DNA from: Streptomyces oryzae
GTDB taxonomy: Bacteria; Actinomycetota; Actinomycetes; Streptomycetales; Streptomycetaceae
Assembly (NCBI RefSeq): GCF_017676365.1
Contig: NZ_JADKMA010000042.1
Span: forward strand, 1 to 41,376
DNA: 41,376 nucleotides
Direction of reading: 5' to 3'
In this document: positions 24,200 through 33,832 of the stretch, piece by piece
How the letters are laid out: every line of letters starts with the position of its first letter
Position numbering within the stretch: the first letter of the stretch is position 1
Translations under genes and position numbers: made by a program
Notes under the pieces: generated by a model
What the model was told of the DNA's origin: nothing
Seen by the model: the letters and a program-made list of their open reading frames with translations, nothing else
Databases searched by the model: none

Positions 24200-26506
24200 C
24201 TATGACGCGTTGACGCGCAGGCTCTTGAGCACCTGGTCCGTCCTGGCCGAACAGTCCTCGTCGCAGCGGATCTGCACATACACCGGGGGCTTGCCCTTCC
24301 GCCGGGGGGCCAGGCCGATCTCTTCCAGCGAGTGCCCGGGGGAGTAGCAGGCCGACCACGTGCGAATGCGTCCGTGCCAGCCGTTGTTCTGGAATTTGCG
24401 GCTGCCCGTGTACTGACAGCCCCGGTGCTTCAGTCCGGCCACCTTGGCGGGGAGCTGCGGCAGGATCCCGGCGGCCCCCTGGGTGGTCGGTGTGGCCTGC
24501 GCGTCCGGTGTGGCCGCGTTGCTCCCGCCGGTCCGGTCGGCCTGGCCGGCCCCATCGGCCTTGCCGTCGTTGCCGGCCTTGTCGCCCTTGTCGCCCTTGT
24601 CCGTCGAGGTGCCGAGCCCCACGAAGACCCCGCTCGTCCCCGAGGTGAGGTCCTGCCAACGGCCCACGTCCTCCGCCACGAGCAGTCCGGGGGCGCGGTT
24701 CTCGGCCAGCCCCAGCGAGGAGGGGTTCCAGCCCGAGTTGGCCGTCTCCTTCGCCCACGTTTTGGGGATCTCGACGCTGATCTGCCCACTCGCGTCGTGC
24801 ACCCGCACCGCTGCGAGCGCCTGTTCAGGGTCCGGCGCCAGTATCGCGCTGGCGACGCCCGCACCCGCCAGCACGGCGACGGCGGATCCGATGGCTGCGG
24901 CGCGCCGACGCCGACGACTGCGCGCCGACCGAGCAGTCCCCGCGCCCGCACCGTACGGCTCGGCGACGGACGACCCGGGGCCGGCATCCGCCCTCGGTCC
25001 GGATACGGGGGCGAGAGAGTGCTCCGGGGCGTGGGAGTGCTCGCGAGCGTCGGTGTGCTCGGAAGCGTCGGAGCGCTCAGGGGCGAGAGGACGCTGGGGC
25101 GCGCGAGGACGTTCGGGCGCCGGCCTCTCGAAGACGTACGAGTCGGTGGGCGGGGTCCCGGCCGCGGAGGGCTTGGCAGCGGCGGCTCCGGCCGCGGACG
25201 ACCCGGTAACGGGCGCCTCGGCCGCCTCGGCCGCGGACGCGCCGGTCACGGAACCCCCCGGCGTGCCCGGCGTGCCCGGCCCGGCCGCGGAGCTCGTGGA
25301 TGCGGGATTGCGGGGCGCGCGATTCCCGGGCGAGGGATTACGGGGCGAGGGCGGCTCAGCCGTGCTGTCCGACGGCTCAACGGGCCCCTGCGGCGCGGGC
25401 CGTACGGCCAGGGAGGACAGCTGGGCCGCCGACGGCGCGAGGCCGTCCCGACCGGCCGCACTCCGGTCCGGCTCTCCCTCAACGGCGCGTCCGCCCAACC
25501 GGTCGGTCTCCCGGGCCTCACCGGACCCACCGGGCGCATTGGCCCCACCGGGCGCATTGGACTCACCGGTCTCACCGGACCCACCAGGCTCGCCGGACCC
25601 ACCGAGCCCGTCCGACGCGGCGCCGCCCCCACCGGCGACCCCGTCCGTCTCGCCGGCCCCGTCGGCACCCCCCGGCTCGCCCTTACCGGCCGCAGGGGAC
25701 GATTTCCGGTCCAATTCCGATGCGATCCGGTCAAGTTCGTCCGCGAACGCGGCTGCTGTCGGCCAGCGGCGTTCGCGGTCGGGCTCCATCGCGCGTGCAA
25801 CCGCTTCCGTCATCGCCCACGGCAGCCCTGGACGCACCTCGTCCAGCGGGATCAGCCGCTCAGGGCTCCCCGGCACCGCCCCCGTCACCAGGTGGTACAG
25901 CACGGCGCCCAGGCTGTAGATGTCCGCGCGTGCGTCGATGCCCTCGAAGGGTTCGGCCTGCTCGGGGGCCATGTAGCCGACCGACCCCGCGACGACGGTC
26001 AGCCCCGACGCATGCGCGAGGTTCTTGGCGAGCCCGAGGTCGGCGACGAGCACCCGCTCCCGGCCCTGCGCACCGCCGCTCGTGAGCAGCACGTTGGACG
26101 GTTTGATGTCGCGGTGCACCACACCCGCCTCGTGCAGCGCCTCCGCCCCGTGCGCCGCCTCCGCGGTGAGCCGCAGCGCCTCGGTCACGGGCAGCGGTCC
26201 GGTCGCCATCCGGTCGGCGACCGTGCCCCGGTCCGCGTACTCCATGACGAAGTACGGCCGTTCGTCGTCCAGCTCTCCCACGTCGAAGACCTGCACGACA
26301 CCGCCCGACGACGCCCTGCGCAGCAGCCGCGCCTCGGCCAGGAAGCGCTCCCGGATGTCCATCCGGTGCGCCCAGTTGTCGGCCATCACCTTGACCGCTA
26401 CAGGCGCTTCCAATCGGTCATCATGTGCAAGCCATACGACCGCGAAAGCGCCGGAGCCGATACGACGGTCGACCCGGTAGCGGCCGATCTGATCAGGTGA
26501 AGGCAT
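24200..26506 (-). CDS. Membrane Ser/Thr protein kinase with extracytoplasmic domain
   Basis: The protein has about 768 residues; the start is ATG 26506 (MPSPDQIGRYRVDRRIGSGA), as the longer frame overlaps the divergent sigma gene. A complete Hanks-type kinase domain spans about residues 10-265: glycine loop GSGAFAVVW, VAVKVMADNW (Lys at about 39), HRDIKPSNVLL (Asp at about 133), ADLGLAKNLA (DLG in place of the usual DFG), and MAPEQAEPFEG. A Gly/Ser/Pro/Ala-rich linker follows (to about 540). One membrane span follows, AAAIGSAVAVLAGAGVASAI. The outer domain has Cys residues in HRGCQYTGS, TWSACYSPGHS and IRCDEDCSART that could form disulfides. It lacks PASTA repeats, so the ligand is not obvious. 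It is divergent from an ECF sigma gene 18 bp away. Confidence 0.93.
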   Translation of the reverse strand: MPSPDQIGRYRVDRRIGSGAFAVVWLAHDDRLEAPVAVKVMADNWAHRMDIRERFLAEARLLRRASSGGVVQVFDVGELDDERPYFVMEYADRGTVADRMATGPLPVTEALRLTAEAAHGAEALHEAGVVHRDIKPSNVLLTSGGAQGRERVLVADLGLAKNLAHASGLTVVAGSVGYMAPEQAEPFEGIDARADIYSLGAVLYHLVTGAVPGSPERLIPLDEVRPGLPWAMTEAVARAMEPDRERRWPTAAAFADELDRIASELDRKSSPAAGKGEPGGADGAGETDGVAGGGGAASDGLGGSGEPGGSGETGESNAPGGANAPGGSGEARETDRLGGRAVEGEPDRSAAGRDGLAPSAAQLSSLAVRPAPQGPVEPSDSTAEPPSPRNPSPGNRAPRNPASTSSAAGPGTPGTPGGSVTGASAAEAAEAPVTGSSAAGAAAAKPSAAGTPPTDSYVFERPAPERPRAPQRPLAPERSDASEHTDAREHSHAPEHSLAPVSGPRADAGPGSSVAEPYGAGAGTARSARSRRRRRAAAIGSAVAVLAGAGVASAILAPDPEQALAAVRVHDASGQISVEIPKTWAKETANSGWNPSSLGLAENRAPGLLVAEDVGRWQDLTSGTSGVFVGLGTSTDKGDKGDKAGNDGKADGAGQADRTGGSNAATPDAQATPTTQGAAGILPQLPAKVAGLKHRGCQYTGSRKFQNNGWHGRIRTWSACYSPGHSLEEIGLAPRRKGKPPVYVQIRCDEDCSARTDQVLKSLRVNAS

Positions 26507-26524
26507 GCCCCTTATGATGCCTGG

Positions 26525-27163
26525 ATGTGCCCACCGTCCTCTCCCCACACCGTGAACCAGCCATCCGGGTGGCCTGAGTCGGCGGGCCCCGGTGATTCGC
26601 CGTCGGCCTCCGACACCGAAGCCCTCGCCAGCCGGGCGGCGGGCGGCGACAGCGCGGCTCTCGATGCCCTGCTGCGCGCTATCCGCCCGGACGTAGTACG
26701 ACATTGTGGACGGTTCCTCCTCTTCCGCGAGGACGCCGAGGAAGCCGCACAGGACGTACTGCTCCAAGTCGCCCGGCACATCGAGCGCTTCCAGGGCCGC
26801 AGCCGCTTCAGTACGTGGCTGCACACGATCGTTGCCAACTGTTCACGTCAGAAGTACCGCGAGCTGAAACGCCGGTCCGCGGAGCAGCATGTGCTCCCTG
26901 ACCAGCCCGGAGCACCGGAAACCCGTCCCGACCCGCGGACGACGAGCGTGATCGCGGGGTCCCGCGTGGACCTCCTCGAAGCGCTGGAGCGGCTGGAGCA
27001 GGAGAGCCCGCATCTGGTGGCGCCGCTCGTCTACCGGGACCTGTGCCAGATGGACTACGCCGAGATCGTCGACCGGCTCGGCATTCCGCTGGGCACCGTC
27101 AAGTCACGCCTGCACCACGCGCGTCGGCAGATCCGGCCGTGGCTCACCTCACAGGAGCTGTGA
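26525..27163 (+). CDS. ECF sigma factor (kinase-linked type)
   Basis: The protein has about 212 residues. Region 2 reads LLRAIRPDVVRHCGRFLLF, REDAEEAAQDVLLQVARHIE and STWLHTIVANCSRQKYREL. Region 4 reads LVAPLVYRDLCQMDYAEIVD, LGIPLGTVKSRLHHARRQIR. It directs RNA polymerase to its own promoters. The ATG at 26525 is only 18 bp from the divergent kinase start, and a GTG at 26552 is another possible start. No anti-sigma gene is beside it. ECF groups linked to Ser/Thr kinases are known, in which phosphorylation stands in for an anti-sigma factor, and this layout fits that idea. The link is inferred from position only. Confidence 0.9.
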   Translation: MCPPSSPHTVNQPSGWPESAGPGDSPSASDTEALASRAAGGDSAALDALLRAIRPDVVRHCGRFLLFREDAEEAAQDVLLQVARHIERFQGRSRFSTWLHTIVANCSRQKYRELKRRSAEQHVLPDQPGAPETRPDPRTTSVIAGSRVDLLEALERLEQESPHLVAPLVYRDLCQMDYAEIVDRLGIPLGTVKSRLHHARRQIRPWLTSQEL

Positions 27164-27243
27164 CCCTCCCGGCCGCATGCCGAGGGACTCGGATCGTGCG
27201 GGCGGGTGCCGGGGCGCGGCACGCCGCGTGATGCACTTGCCCC

Positions 27244-28254
27244 ATGACGGACACGGCGGTGGCGGAGTTCCAGGCGCACAGGGCGCGGCTCTTCGGGATC
27301 GCCTACCGGATGCTGGGTTCGGCGTCCGAGGCGGAGGACATCGTCCAGGAGGCGTATCTGCGCTGGGAGCGTACCGACCGCGGCGCGGTGGCAGCTCCGG
27401 GCCCGTGGCTGGCGAAGGTCGTCACCAATCTCAGTCTCAACGAGCTGTCTTCGGCGCGCGTACGGCGCGAACGGTACGTGGGTGAATGGCTGCCCGAACC
27501 CGTACTGACGGCGACGGCGAAGTCGACGGGCCGCGTCGGCACACGCGCCCCTGCAGGGGTGGGTGTCGGCGGTGCGGTCGGGGCCACGCCACCGCTCGGG
27601 CCTCTGGAGACCGCCGAGCAGCGCGACTCCGTCTCGTTCGCGCTGCTCGTCCTGCTGGAACGGCTCACTCCGCCCGAGCGCGCGGTGTTCGTCCTCCGTG
27701 CGGCATTCGACTACTCGCACCGTGAGATCGCCGAACTGCTGGACATCTCGGAAGCGAACTCGCGCCAGCTCTACCGACGGGCCAAGCAGGCGGTGCACGC
27801 CCACAACGCCGACGACAACACCGTCGACAGCACCGCCGACGATGTGCGTCATGGCCCTCAGCGGCGGGAGCGCTGGGTGGGGCTCGTGGAGACCTTCGTG
27901 ACGGCCGCACGCGAGGGCGACCTCGCTCAGCTGGAGCGGCTGTTGGCCGACGACGTGGTCTCGTACGCGGACGGTGGCGGCCGGATCACCTCCGCCCGCC
28001 GCCCGATCGTGGGCCCGGCGAAGGTGGCGCGCTATCTGGCCCGTGGGCTGTCCAAGTACGCGGCCGGCGTCGACCTGGTGCCCTACGAGGTGAACGGCGG
28101 GCCCGCGCTGCTCGCGCTCGCCGAGGGGCAGTTGCTCGCAGTGGTGTCGCTGGAGATCGCCGACGGTCGCGTCACCGCGCTGCGGATCTCGCTGAACCCG
28201 GACAAGCTGGCGTACGCGGCCCGCCAGGTCGCCGCATGTCGGCCGCTCGGGTAA
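27244..28254 (+). CDS. ECF41-group (SigJ-like) sigma factor with SnoaL-like C-terminal domain
   Basis: The protein has about 336 residues. The N-terminal sigma-2 region is RLFGIAYRMLGSASEAEDIV, QEAYLRWERTD. Sigma-4 is LTPPERAVFVLRAAFDYSHR, EIAELLDISEANSRQLYRRA. Between them is YVGEWLPEPV, a hallmark of the group. The C-terminal SnoaL_2-like domain, ending with SYADGGGRI and RISLNPDKLAYA, is the built-in regulatory extension of ECF41, where the NPDKL motif modulates activity. This group has no anti-sigma partner and usually lies beside an oxidoreductase, epimerase or carboxymuconolactone decarboxylase gene, which is true here. A low-complexity Gly/Ala/Thr stretch lies in the middle linker. Confidence 0.93.
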   Translation: MTDTAVAEFQAHRARLFGIAYRMLGSASEAEDIVQEAYLRWERTDRGAVAAPGPWLAKVVTNLSLNELSSARVRRERYVGEWLPEPVLTATAKSTGRVGTRAPAGVGVGGAVGATPPLGPLETAEQRDSVSFALLVLLERLTPPERAVFVLRAAFDYSHREIAELLDISEANSRQLYRRAKQAVHAHNADDNTVDSTADDVRHGPQRRERWVGLVETFVTAAREGDLAQLERLLADDVVSYADGGGRITSARRPIVGPAKVARYLARGLSKYAAGVDLVPYEVNGGPALLALAEGQLLAVVSLEIADGRVTALRISLNPDKLAYAARQVAACRPLG

Positions 28255-28268
28255 CCGGACAGCCAAGC

Positions 28269-28298
28269 TGTCACGTTCGGGGCCGCCATCCGGTTGTC
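28269..28298 (+). promoter_or_regulatory. Candidate ECF41 promoter
   Basis: TGTCACG (28269-28275) lies 44-73 bp before the SDR gene start, and GGTTGTC follows after a 16-bp spacer. ECF41 promoters are reported with a TGTCACA-like -35 and a CGTC-type -10 at a 16-bp gap. The -35 match is good and the -10 only partial. Confidence 0.5.
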
Positions 28299-28341
28299 CA
28301 GGGGAGAGCACCCACACCGACCGCCCCGGAGGCACCCTTCC

Positions 28342-29175
28342 ATGACTTCCCCGAACACCTCCGCCCACCCCGCGCCGAACGGCAGCCCCGTGCTGGTGAC
28401 CGGCGGCACCGGAACCCTCGGCCGCCCCCTCGTGGACGAACTGCTCTCGGACGGCGTCCCCGTACGCGTCATGAGCAGGCGGCCCCGCCGGCCGGGCGAC
28501 GACCGGCCCTGCGAGTGGGCGGTCTGCGATCTCACCAACGGCGTCGGGCTGGCCGCCGCCGTCTCCGGCGTACGGGCGATCGTGCACTGTGCCACCGACC
28601 CGTGGCGGGAGGTGAAGGTGCTCTCCCGGGTGGTGGAGGCGGGGCGCGAGGCGGGCGTCGCGCACCTCGTCTACATCTCCATCGTCGGCGTCGACCGCGT
28701 GCCTTTCCCCTACTACAAGGCCAAGCTCCGGGCCGAGCGGCTGCTGGAGAAGTCGGGGCTGCCGTACACGATCCTCCGGGCCACCCAGTTCCACGACCTG
28801 GTCGCCGCAATGACGACCGGGCAACGCCGGCTGCCCCGCGTCATCGCGCCGACGGGCTTCCGCTTCCAGCCTGTGGAGGTCACCGAGGTCGCCCACCGCC
28901 TCGCCGAGTTGGTGCGCGGCGAGCCCGCGGGCCGGGTGCCGGACATGGGAGGGCCGCACGTGCACACCGCGCGCGAACTCGCCGAGGAGACGCTCCGGTC
29001 GACCGGTCGGTCCCGCCGCATCGTGGAGCTGCCCCTGCCCGGCCGCACGGCCCGCGCCTTCCGCCAGGGCGGCAACCTGGCCCCGGACCACGCCACGGGC
29101 AAGGTCACCTACGGCGAATTCCTGGCAGCGCGGAACGCGCGGAACGCGGGCCAGGACTGCGGCGGAGGGTGGTGA
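28342..29175 (+). CDS. Atypical SDR/NmrA-like NAD(P)-binding oxidoreductase, ECF41 partner
   Basis: The protein has about 277 residues. The start is ATG 28342, with GGAGG about nine bases upstream; a frame from 28294 is open but has no such site. The Rossmann motif is VLVTGGTGTLGRPLV (residues 15-29). The later PYYKAKLRAERLLEKSGLPY gives a Tyr/Lys pair (YxxxK equivalent), and TILRATQFHDLV and ARELAEETLRSTGRS are typical of the NmrA/atypical SDR group. The substrate is unknown; the group covers quinone reductases, redox sensors and epimerase-like proteins. The preceding ECF41 gene probably controls it. It ends in a 9-bp tandem repeat shared with the gap before the convergent aldo/keto reductase gene. 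Confidence 0.87.
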   Translation: MTSPNTSAHPAPNGSPVLVTGGTGTLGRPLVDELLSDGVPVRVMSRRPRRPGDDRPCEWAVCDLTNGVGLAAAVSGVRAIVHCATDPWREVKVLSRVVEAGREAGVAHLVYISIVGVDRVPFPYYKAKLRAERLLEKSGLPYTILRATQFHDLVAAMTTGQRRLPRVIAPTGFRFQPVEVTEVAHRLAELVRGEPAGRVPDMGGPHVHTARELAEETLRSTGRSRRIVELPLPGRTARAFRQGGNLAPDHATGKVTYGEFLAARNARNAGQDCGGGW

Positions 29176-29206
29176 AAGGGGCGAAGGTGGCGAAGGGGCC
29201 GAAGGG
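29171..29206. repeat. Four 9-bp tandem units between convergent genes
   Basis: GGTGAAAGG, GGCGAAGGT, GGCGAAGGG, GCCGAAGGG run from the last codon of the SDR gene to the base before the stop of the aldo/keto reductase. The purine bias is all on the plus strand. Confidence 0.7.
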
Positions 29207-30280
<1,074 letters not shown>

Positions 30281-30344
30281 GACCCGTTCCCACTTCCCTC
30301 TTGGCAGACAGCCCTGCATGTGCTTCTGCGCACCCTTATCCACT

Positions 30345-30370
30345 CCTAACGGGACCCGAGTCCCGTTAGG
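30345..30370. promoter_or_regulatory. TetR-type operator
   Basis: CCTAACGGGAC (30345-30355), CCGA, GTCCCGTTAGG (30360-30370): a perfect 11-bp inverted repeat in the divergent spacer, placed 52 bp before the TetR start and 64 bp before the aldo/keto reductase start. It is where TetR regulators commonly bind their own and a neighbouring promoter. Confidence 0.85.
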
Positions 30371-30422
30371 CGATACGAGTACCGTAGCAGGCGCGAGCCG
30401 TTAAGGGAACTGGAGACCCGTT

Positions 30423-31076
30423 GTGAGATCTGGGCCGGGAAGCCGGCGGAAGACGACCGCGCCGGACACCGGCGCCGTGCCCGGTACGGTGCGACCCGGA
30501 GGGCGCACGGCCCGGGTACGTGAAGCGGTGCTGCACGCAGCCGGCGACGCCCTCGCCGAGCGCGGCTTCGCCCACCTCGACCTCGCCGAGGTCGCCCGCC
30601 GCGCCGGAGTCGGCAAGACGACCGTCTACCGGCGCTGGGGATCGGTCACCGGGCTGCTGGCGGACCTGCTCGAAGACATGGCCGAGCAGTCGGAGCCGCG
30701 CATAGAGGTGGGCTCGCTGCTGAGGGAACTCGAGGCCAACGCCACGCTGGTACGCCGCACTCTGACGGACCCGAGACAGGGCGCGCTGTTCAAGGCCGTG
30801 ATCGCCGCCGCGACGTGCGACGCCCTCGCCGCCGAGGCGCTGCACCAGTTCTACGCGGCCCGGGTCGCGGAGTGGGCACCGTGCGTCGTACAGGCCGCCG
30901 AGCGGGGAGAGGTACCGGCCGACACGGACCCCGAACAGGTCGTACGCGCCGTCTCCGCCCCCCTGTACTACCAGCTGCTGACCACCGGCACCCCGCTCGA
31001 CCAGGCAGCCGCCGAACGCGCCGCGCGCGCCGCCTACGACGCCGCCCGCGCGGGAGCCTTCCGCACCGGGCGGTGA
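30423..31076 (+). CDS. TetR-family repressor
   Basis: The protein has about 217 residues. The start is GTG 30423, with GGAG seven bases upstream. The HTH is LAEVARRAGVGKTTVYRRWG (about residues 54-73), preceded by the helix VREAVLHAAGDALAERGFAH. The C-terminal TetR_C domain (LRELEANATLVRRTL; LADLLEDMAEQSEP) has an unknown ligand. Divergent from an aldo/keto reductase gene and next to a palindromic operator, it most likely represses the divergent gene and releases on binding a small molecule. The reductase may act on the inducer or a related compound. A basic Arg-rich tail at the N-terminus (residues 1-30) is unusual in length. Confidence 0.92.
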   Translation: MRSGPGSRRKTTAPDTGAVPGTVRPGGRTARVREAVLHAAGDALAERGFAHLDLAEVARRAGVGKTTVYRRWGSVTGLLADLLEDMAEQSEPRIEVGSLLRELEANATLVRRTLTDPRQGALFKAVIAAATCDALAAEALHQFYAARVAEWAPCVVQAAERGEVPADTDPEQVVRAVSAPLYYQLLTTGTPLDQAAAERAARAAYDAARAGAFRTGR

Positions 31077-31139
31077 GGCGCGCAGCGCACGAGAGGGGGC
31101 CGGAGAGGGCGCACGAAACGTGCACCTGCAGCCGGCTGC

Positions 31140-32072
31140 CTACATCGGTTCGCCGGTCCGGACCGTCTCCGTCATCGCCTCCGTGAACGCCTGGAGCTGC
31201 GGCGTCAGGGGGCCTCGTCGGCGCACCAGTCCGTACGCCAGTGAGGCGGCTTCCGGGAGGGGGACGTAGCGGACGCCGGGGCGCGGAAAGTACGTGCCGG
31301 AGTGCGCGCCGGTCAGCAGGGCGCCCTTGCCTGCCGCCACCAGGACGAGCGCCTCCTGCACGCTGGTGACCGGCAGCCCGGGAGGGACCGAGCGCCCCGC
31401 AGGCGTCCGTGCGGGCGCCAACTGCTCGCGGCACAGCACCGGCAGCCCCTCCCGCAGGGTCAGCAGGGGCGTCTCCCCCAGCCCGGCCAGGTCCTCCGGG
31501 GAGGCCACCCCGCGCCGGGCCAGCGGATGCGCGGCTTGCACAGCCAGCACCCGCGGCTCACTGAAGAGTTCGGGCCCCTCCACCAGGTCGGCCTCTCCGG
31601 CCGGGAGTTCCGCGAGCTGTACGTCGTAGGCGCCGGCGCGGAGCTTGCCGAACGGGTCGGCCAGCGGGACCTCGCACGGCTCGACCCGGAGCCCGGGCCA
31701 CCGCTCGGCCAGCACCTTCGCCGCACGCATCACCGCCTCCCCGGCCAGCGGTCCGGAGAAGCCCACATTCAGCACACCCCGCAGCTCTCCCGCCGACCGC
31801 CGGGCCGCGGTCGCCGCGGTCGTCGCAGCGCGGGCCAGCGCCTCGTCCATGGCGCGCTGGTGCGGCGCGAGGTCGTCCCGCAGCTGCCGTCCCAGCTCGG
31901 TGAGGTTCACGGTGCGGCTCGTACGGTGGAACAGCGGCGCGCCGACCCGCCGTTCGAGCCGCTGCACGAGCTGGCTGACGCGGGCGCGGGAGAGATGCAT
32001 GCGCTCCGCGGTGCGGCCGAAGTGCAGCTCCTCGGCCAGGATCAGCAGGCACGTCACCTCGTCGCGTTCCAT
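31140..32072 (-). CDS. LysR-family regulator
   Basis: The protein has about 310 residues from ATG 32072 (MERDEVTCLLILAEELHFGR); the frame extends further upstream through repeat-rich DNA with no family similarity. The HTH is FGRTAERMHLSRARVSQLVQ RL at about residues 18-39, and the remaining part is the LysR substrate-binding fold (VLNVGFSGPLAG; VRYVPLPEAASLAYGLVRRR). It is divergent from an MFS exporter gene, with palindromes in the spacer. In such pairs the regulator usually activates the exporter gene on binding an effector. Effector and physiological role cannot be inferred. Confidence 0.9.
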   Translation of the reverse strand: MERDEVTCLLILAEELHFGRTAERMHLSRARVSQLVQRLERRVGAPLFHRTSRTVNLTELGRQLRDDLAPHQRAMDEALARAATTAATAARRSAGELRGVLNVGFSGPLAGEAVMRAAKVLAERWPGLRVEPCEVPLADPFGKLRAGAYDVQLAELPAGEADLVEGPELFSEPRVLAVQAAHPLARRGVASPEDLAGLGETPLLTLREGLPVLCREQLAPARTPAGRSVPPGLPVTSVQEALVLVAAGKGALLTGAHSGTYFPRPGVRYVPLPEAASLAYGLVRRRGPLTPQLQAFTEAMTETVRTGEPM

Positions 32073-32235
32073 GTCGGCTACCGCACCCCCTGCACCACTA
32101 CTACCTGCATCGTTACCGCTGTATCGGCGCTGCTGCATCGGCGCTGCTGCATCGTTTGCATCGTTCAGTCCGGCTGAACGCAACGTTGCGCTGTTCGCCG
32201 TTGTTCCCCGCGCCCTGCCAATGGAGGGTGAGGGC
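32073..32235. promoter_or_regulatory. Divergent LysR/MFS control region with repeats
   Basis: It contains TTCAG, TCCGG, CTGAA (32164-32178), then a perfect palindrome CGCAACGTTGCG (32179-32190), and a 14-bp tandem repeat CGGCGCTGCTGCAT (32125-32138 and 32139-32152). The palindromes are candidate LysR sites; the T-N11-A rule fits several positions so it does not decide between them. Confidence 0.55.
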
Positions 32236-33780
32236 GTGGCAACTCACCTGAAACCTCAGAATTCCGCTGATCTCCCTATGTCTGCCCGCGAACGGGGCAT
32301 TCTGCTGGTGCTGTGCGGCGCTGTCTTCCTCGAAGGCATCGACATCGGCATGCTCAATGTGGCCCTGCCCGCCATCCGCGCCGATCTCGGCATGCCGGTG
32401 GGTGAGTTGCAGTGGATCATGAGCTCCTATGTGCTCGGCTACGGCGGCTTCGTTCTGCTGGGTGGCCGCGCTGCCGACCTGTACGGACGGCGGCGGATGT
32501 TCGTGGGCTCGCTCGTGGTCTTCCTGCTCTTCTCCGGGCTCGGTGGGCTGGCGGGCGCGGGCTGGACGCTGATCCTGGCCCGCTTCGTCACCGGCGTCGC
32601 GGCAGCGTTCATGACCCCCGCCGGTCTCTCGCTGATCACCACAGGCTTCGCGGAGGGCAGGCGGCGGAACAAGGCGCTGCTCATCTACTCCGGTACGAGT
32701 GCTGCGGGCTTCGCCCTCGGACTGGTCTTCGGCGGGCTGCTGACCGGGCTCGGCTGGCGCTGGGTGTTCTTCGCCCCTGTGGCGCTCTCGGCCCTGATCC
32801 TGGCCGCCGCACTCGTGCTCGTCCCGCGCGGGCCACGGACGGAGCCCGGTACGGCAACACGGACGCAGCCCGGTACGGCAACGGGGCCGCGCCCCGGTTT
32901 CGACCTGGCCGGCGGGGTGACGATCACGGCGGCACTCGTTCTGCTCGTCCTGGGCATCGAGCGGGCCACGCACAGCGGCTGGCCACAGACACTGGCGGTG
33001 CTGGCTGCCGGTGCGGTCCTCCTGGGCGTCTTCGTACTGATCGAACGTCGCACTGCTGCACCGTTGATACGGCTCGGCATGCTGCGCTCGGGCCCCCTTG
33101 TGCGTGCCAACGCTGTTGCACTGCTCTTCGTCGGTGCGTTCTTCGGGTTCCAGTTCCTGGTCGTCCTGTACCTGCAGGAACTGCGCGACTGGTCGACGCT
33201 GGAGACGAGCCTGGCGATGCTGGTGACCGGCCTGGACGCAGCACTCGCACCCACTGTCGTGCCGTGGCTGGTGGGCCGGTTCGGCACCCCACGGGTCATT
33301 TTCGTAGGACTACTGGCCGCAGTGGCGGCGTACGCCTTGTTCCTGCCGGTCGGGGCGGAGTGGCCCTATTTGGCGATGCTGCCGAGCCTGGCGCTGGTCG
33401 GAATCGCCTTCACGCTCGCCTACGGGCCGCTGACCATCATGGCGACCGACGGCATCCCCAGAGCGGAACAGGGCGTGGCGAGCGCATTGCTGTTCACTTC
33501 CGTCCAGTTCGGAGCCGCGCTCGGCCTCTCCGGCGCTGCGGCCGCCAACGCCGCAGCCACCGAGGCGGACACCCCCGCGGCGCTGCTGGACGGCTACCGC
33601 GCGGGACTTTTCATCCCACTGTGCGCAGCGCTGCTGGCCGCAACAGTCGCCGGATTCGGGCTGCGCGGGCGGCGGGCACGGCACGAGCGGGGTGCCGGTG
33701 TTCCCGCGTACGAGAACGTTGCTGCTGCGCACACGAGCCATGGGAACGACGTTGCGGACGAGGTTCTTACGGACCGGTGA
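32236..33780 (+). CDS. MFS exporter of the DHA2 (14-TMS) type
   Basis: The protein has about 514 residues. The start is GTG 32236, which follows GGAGGGTGAGGG; the ATG at 32221 is in frame but overlaps the purine run. It shows about 14 hydrophobic segments. Motif A is present as GGRAADLYGRRRMFV, and the first helix has the DHA2-type GIDIGMLNVALPAIRADLGM. A low-complexity loop with TEPGTATRTQPGTATGPRPG (residues 196-215 or so) separates the halves. DHA2 transporters export drugs and natural products by proton antiport. It is divergent from a LysR gene that probably controls it, so the substrate may be the effector or a related toxic compound. Confidence 0.92.
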   Translation: MATHLKPQNSADLPMSARERGILLVLCGAVFLEGIDIGMLNVALPAIRADLGMPVGELQWIMSSYVLGYGGFVLLGGRAADLYGRRRMFVGSLVVFLLFSGLGGLAGAGWTLILARFVTGVAAAFMTPAGLSLITTGFAEGRRRNKALLIYSGTSAAGFALGLVFGGLLTGLGWRWVFFAPVALSALILAAALVLVPRGPRTEPGTATRTQPGTATGPRPGFDLAGGVTITAALVLLVLGIERATHSGWPQTLAVLAAGAVLLGVFVLIERRTAAPLIRLGMLRSGPLVRANAVALLFVGAFFGFQFLVVLYLQELRDWSTLETSLAMLVTGLDAALAPTVVPWLVGRFGTPRVIFVGLLAAVAAYALFLPVGAEWPYLAMLPSLALVGIAFTLAYGPLTIMATDGIPRAEQGVASALLFTSVQFGAALGLSGAAAANAAATEADTPAALLDGYRAGLFIPLCAALLAATVAGFGLRGRRARHERGAGVPAYENVAAAHTSHGNDVADEVLTDR

Positions 33781-33832
33781 CACGGGCGCCGCGCAGCGCT
33801 GCGCGGCGCCCTGGCGCGCCTAGCGTGGCCGT

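Noticed and set aside
24332..26500. 722-codon plus-strand frame
   Set aside because: It is antisense to the kinase gene with a Gly/Arg-rich translation, an expected GC artefact.
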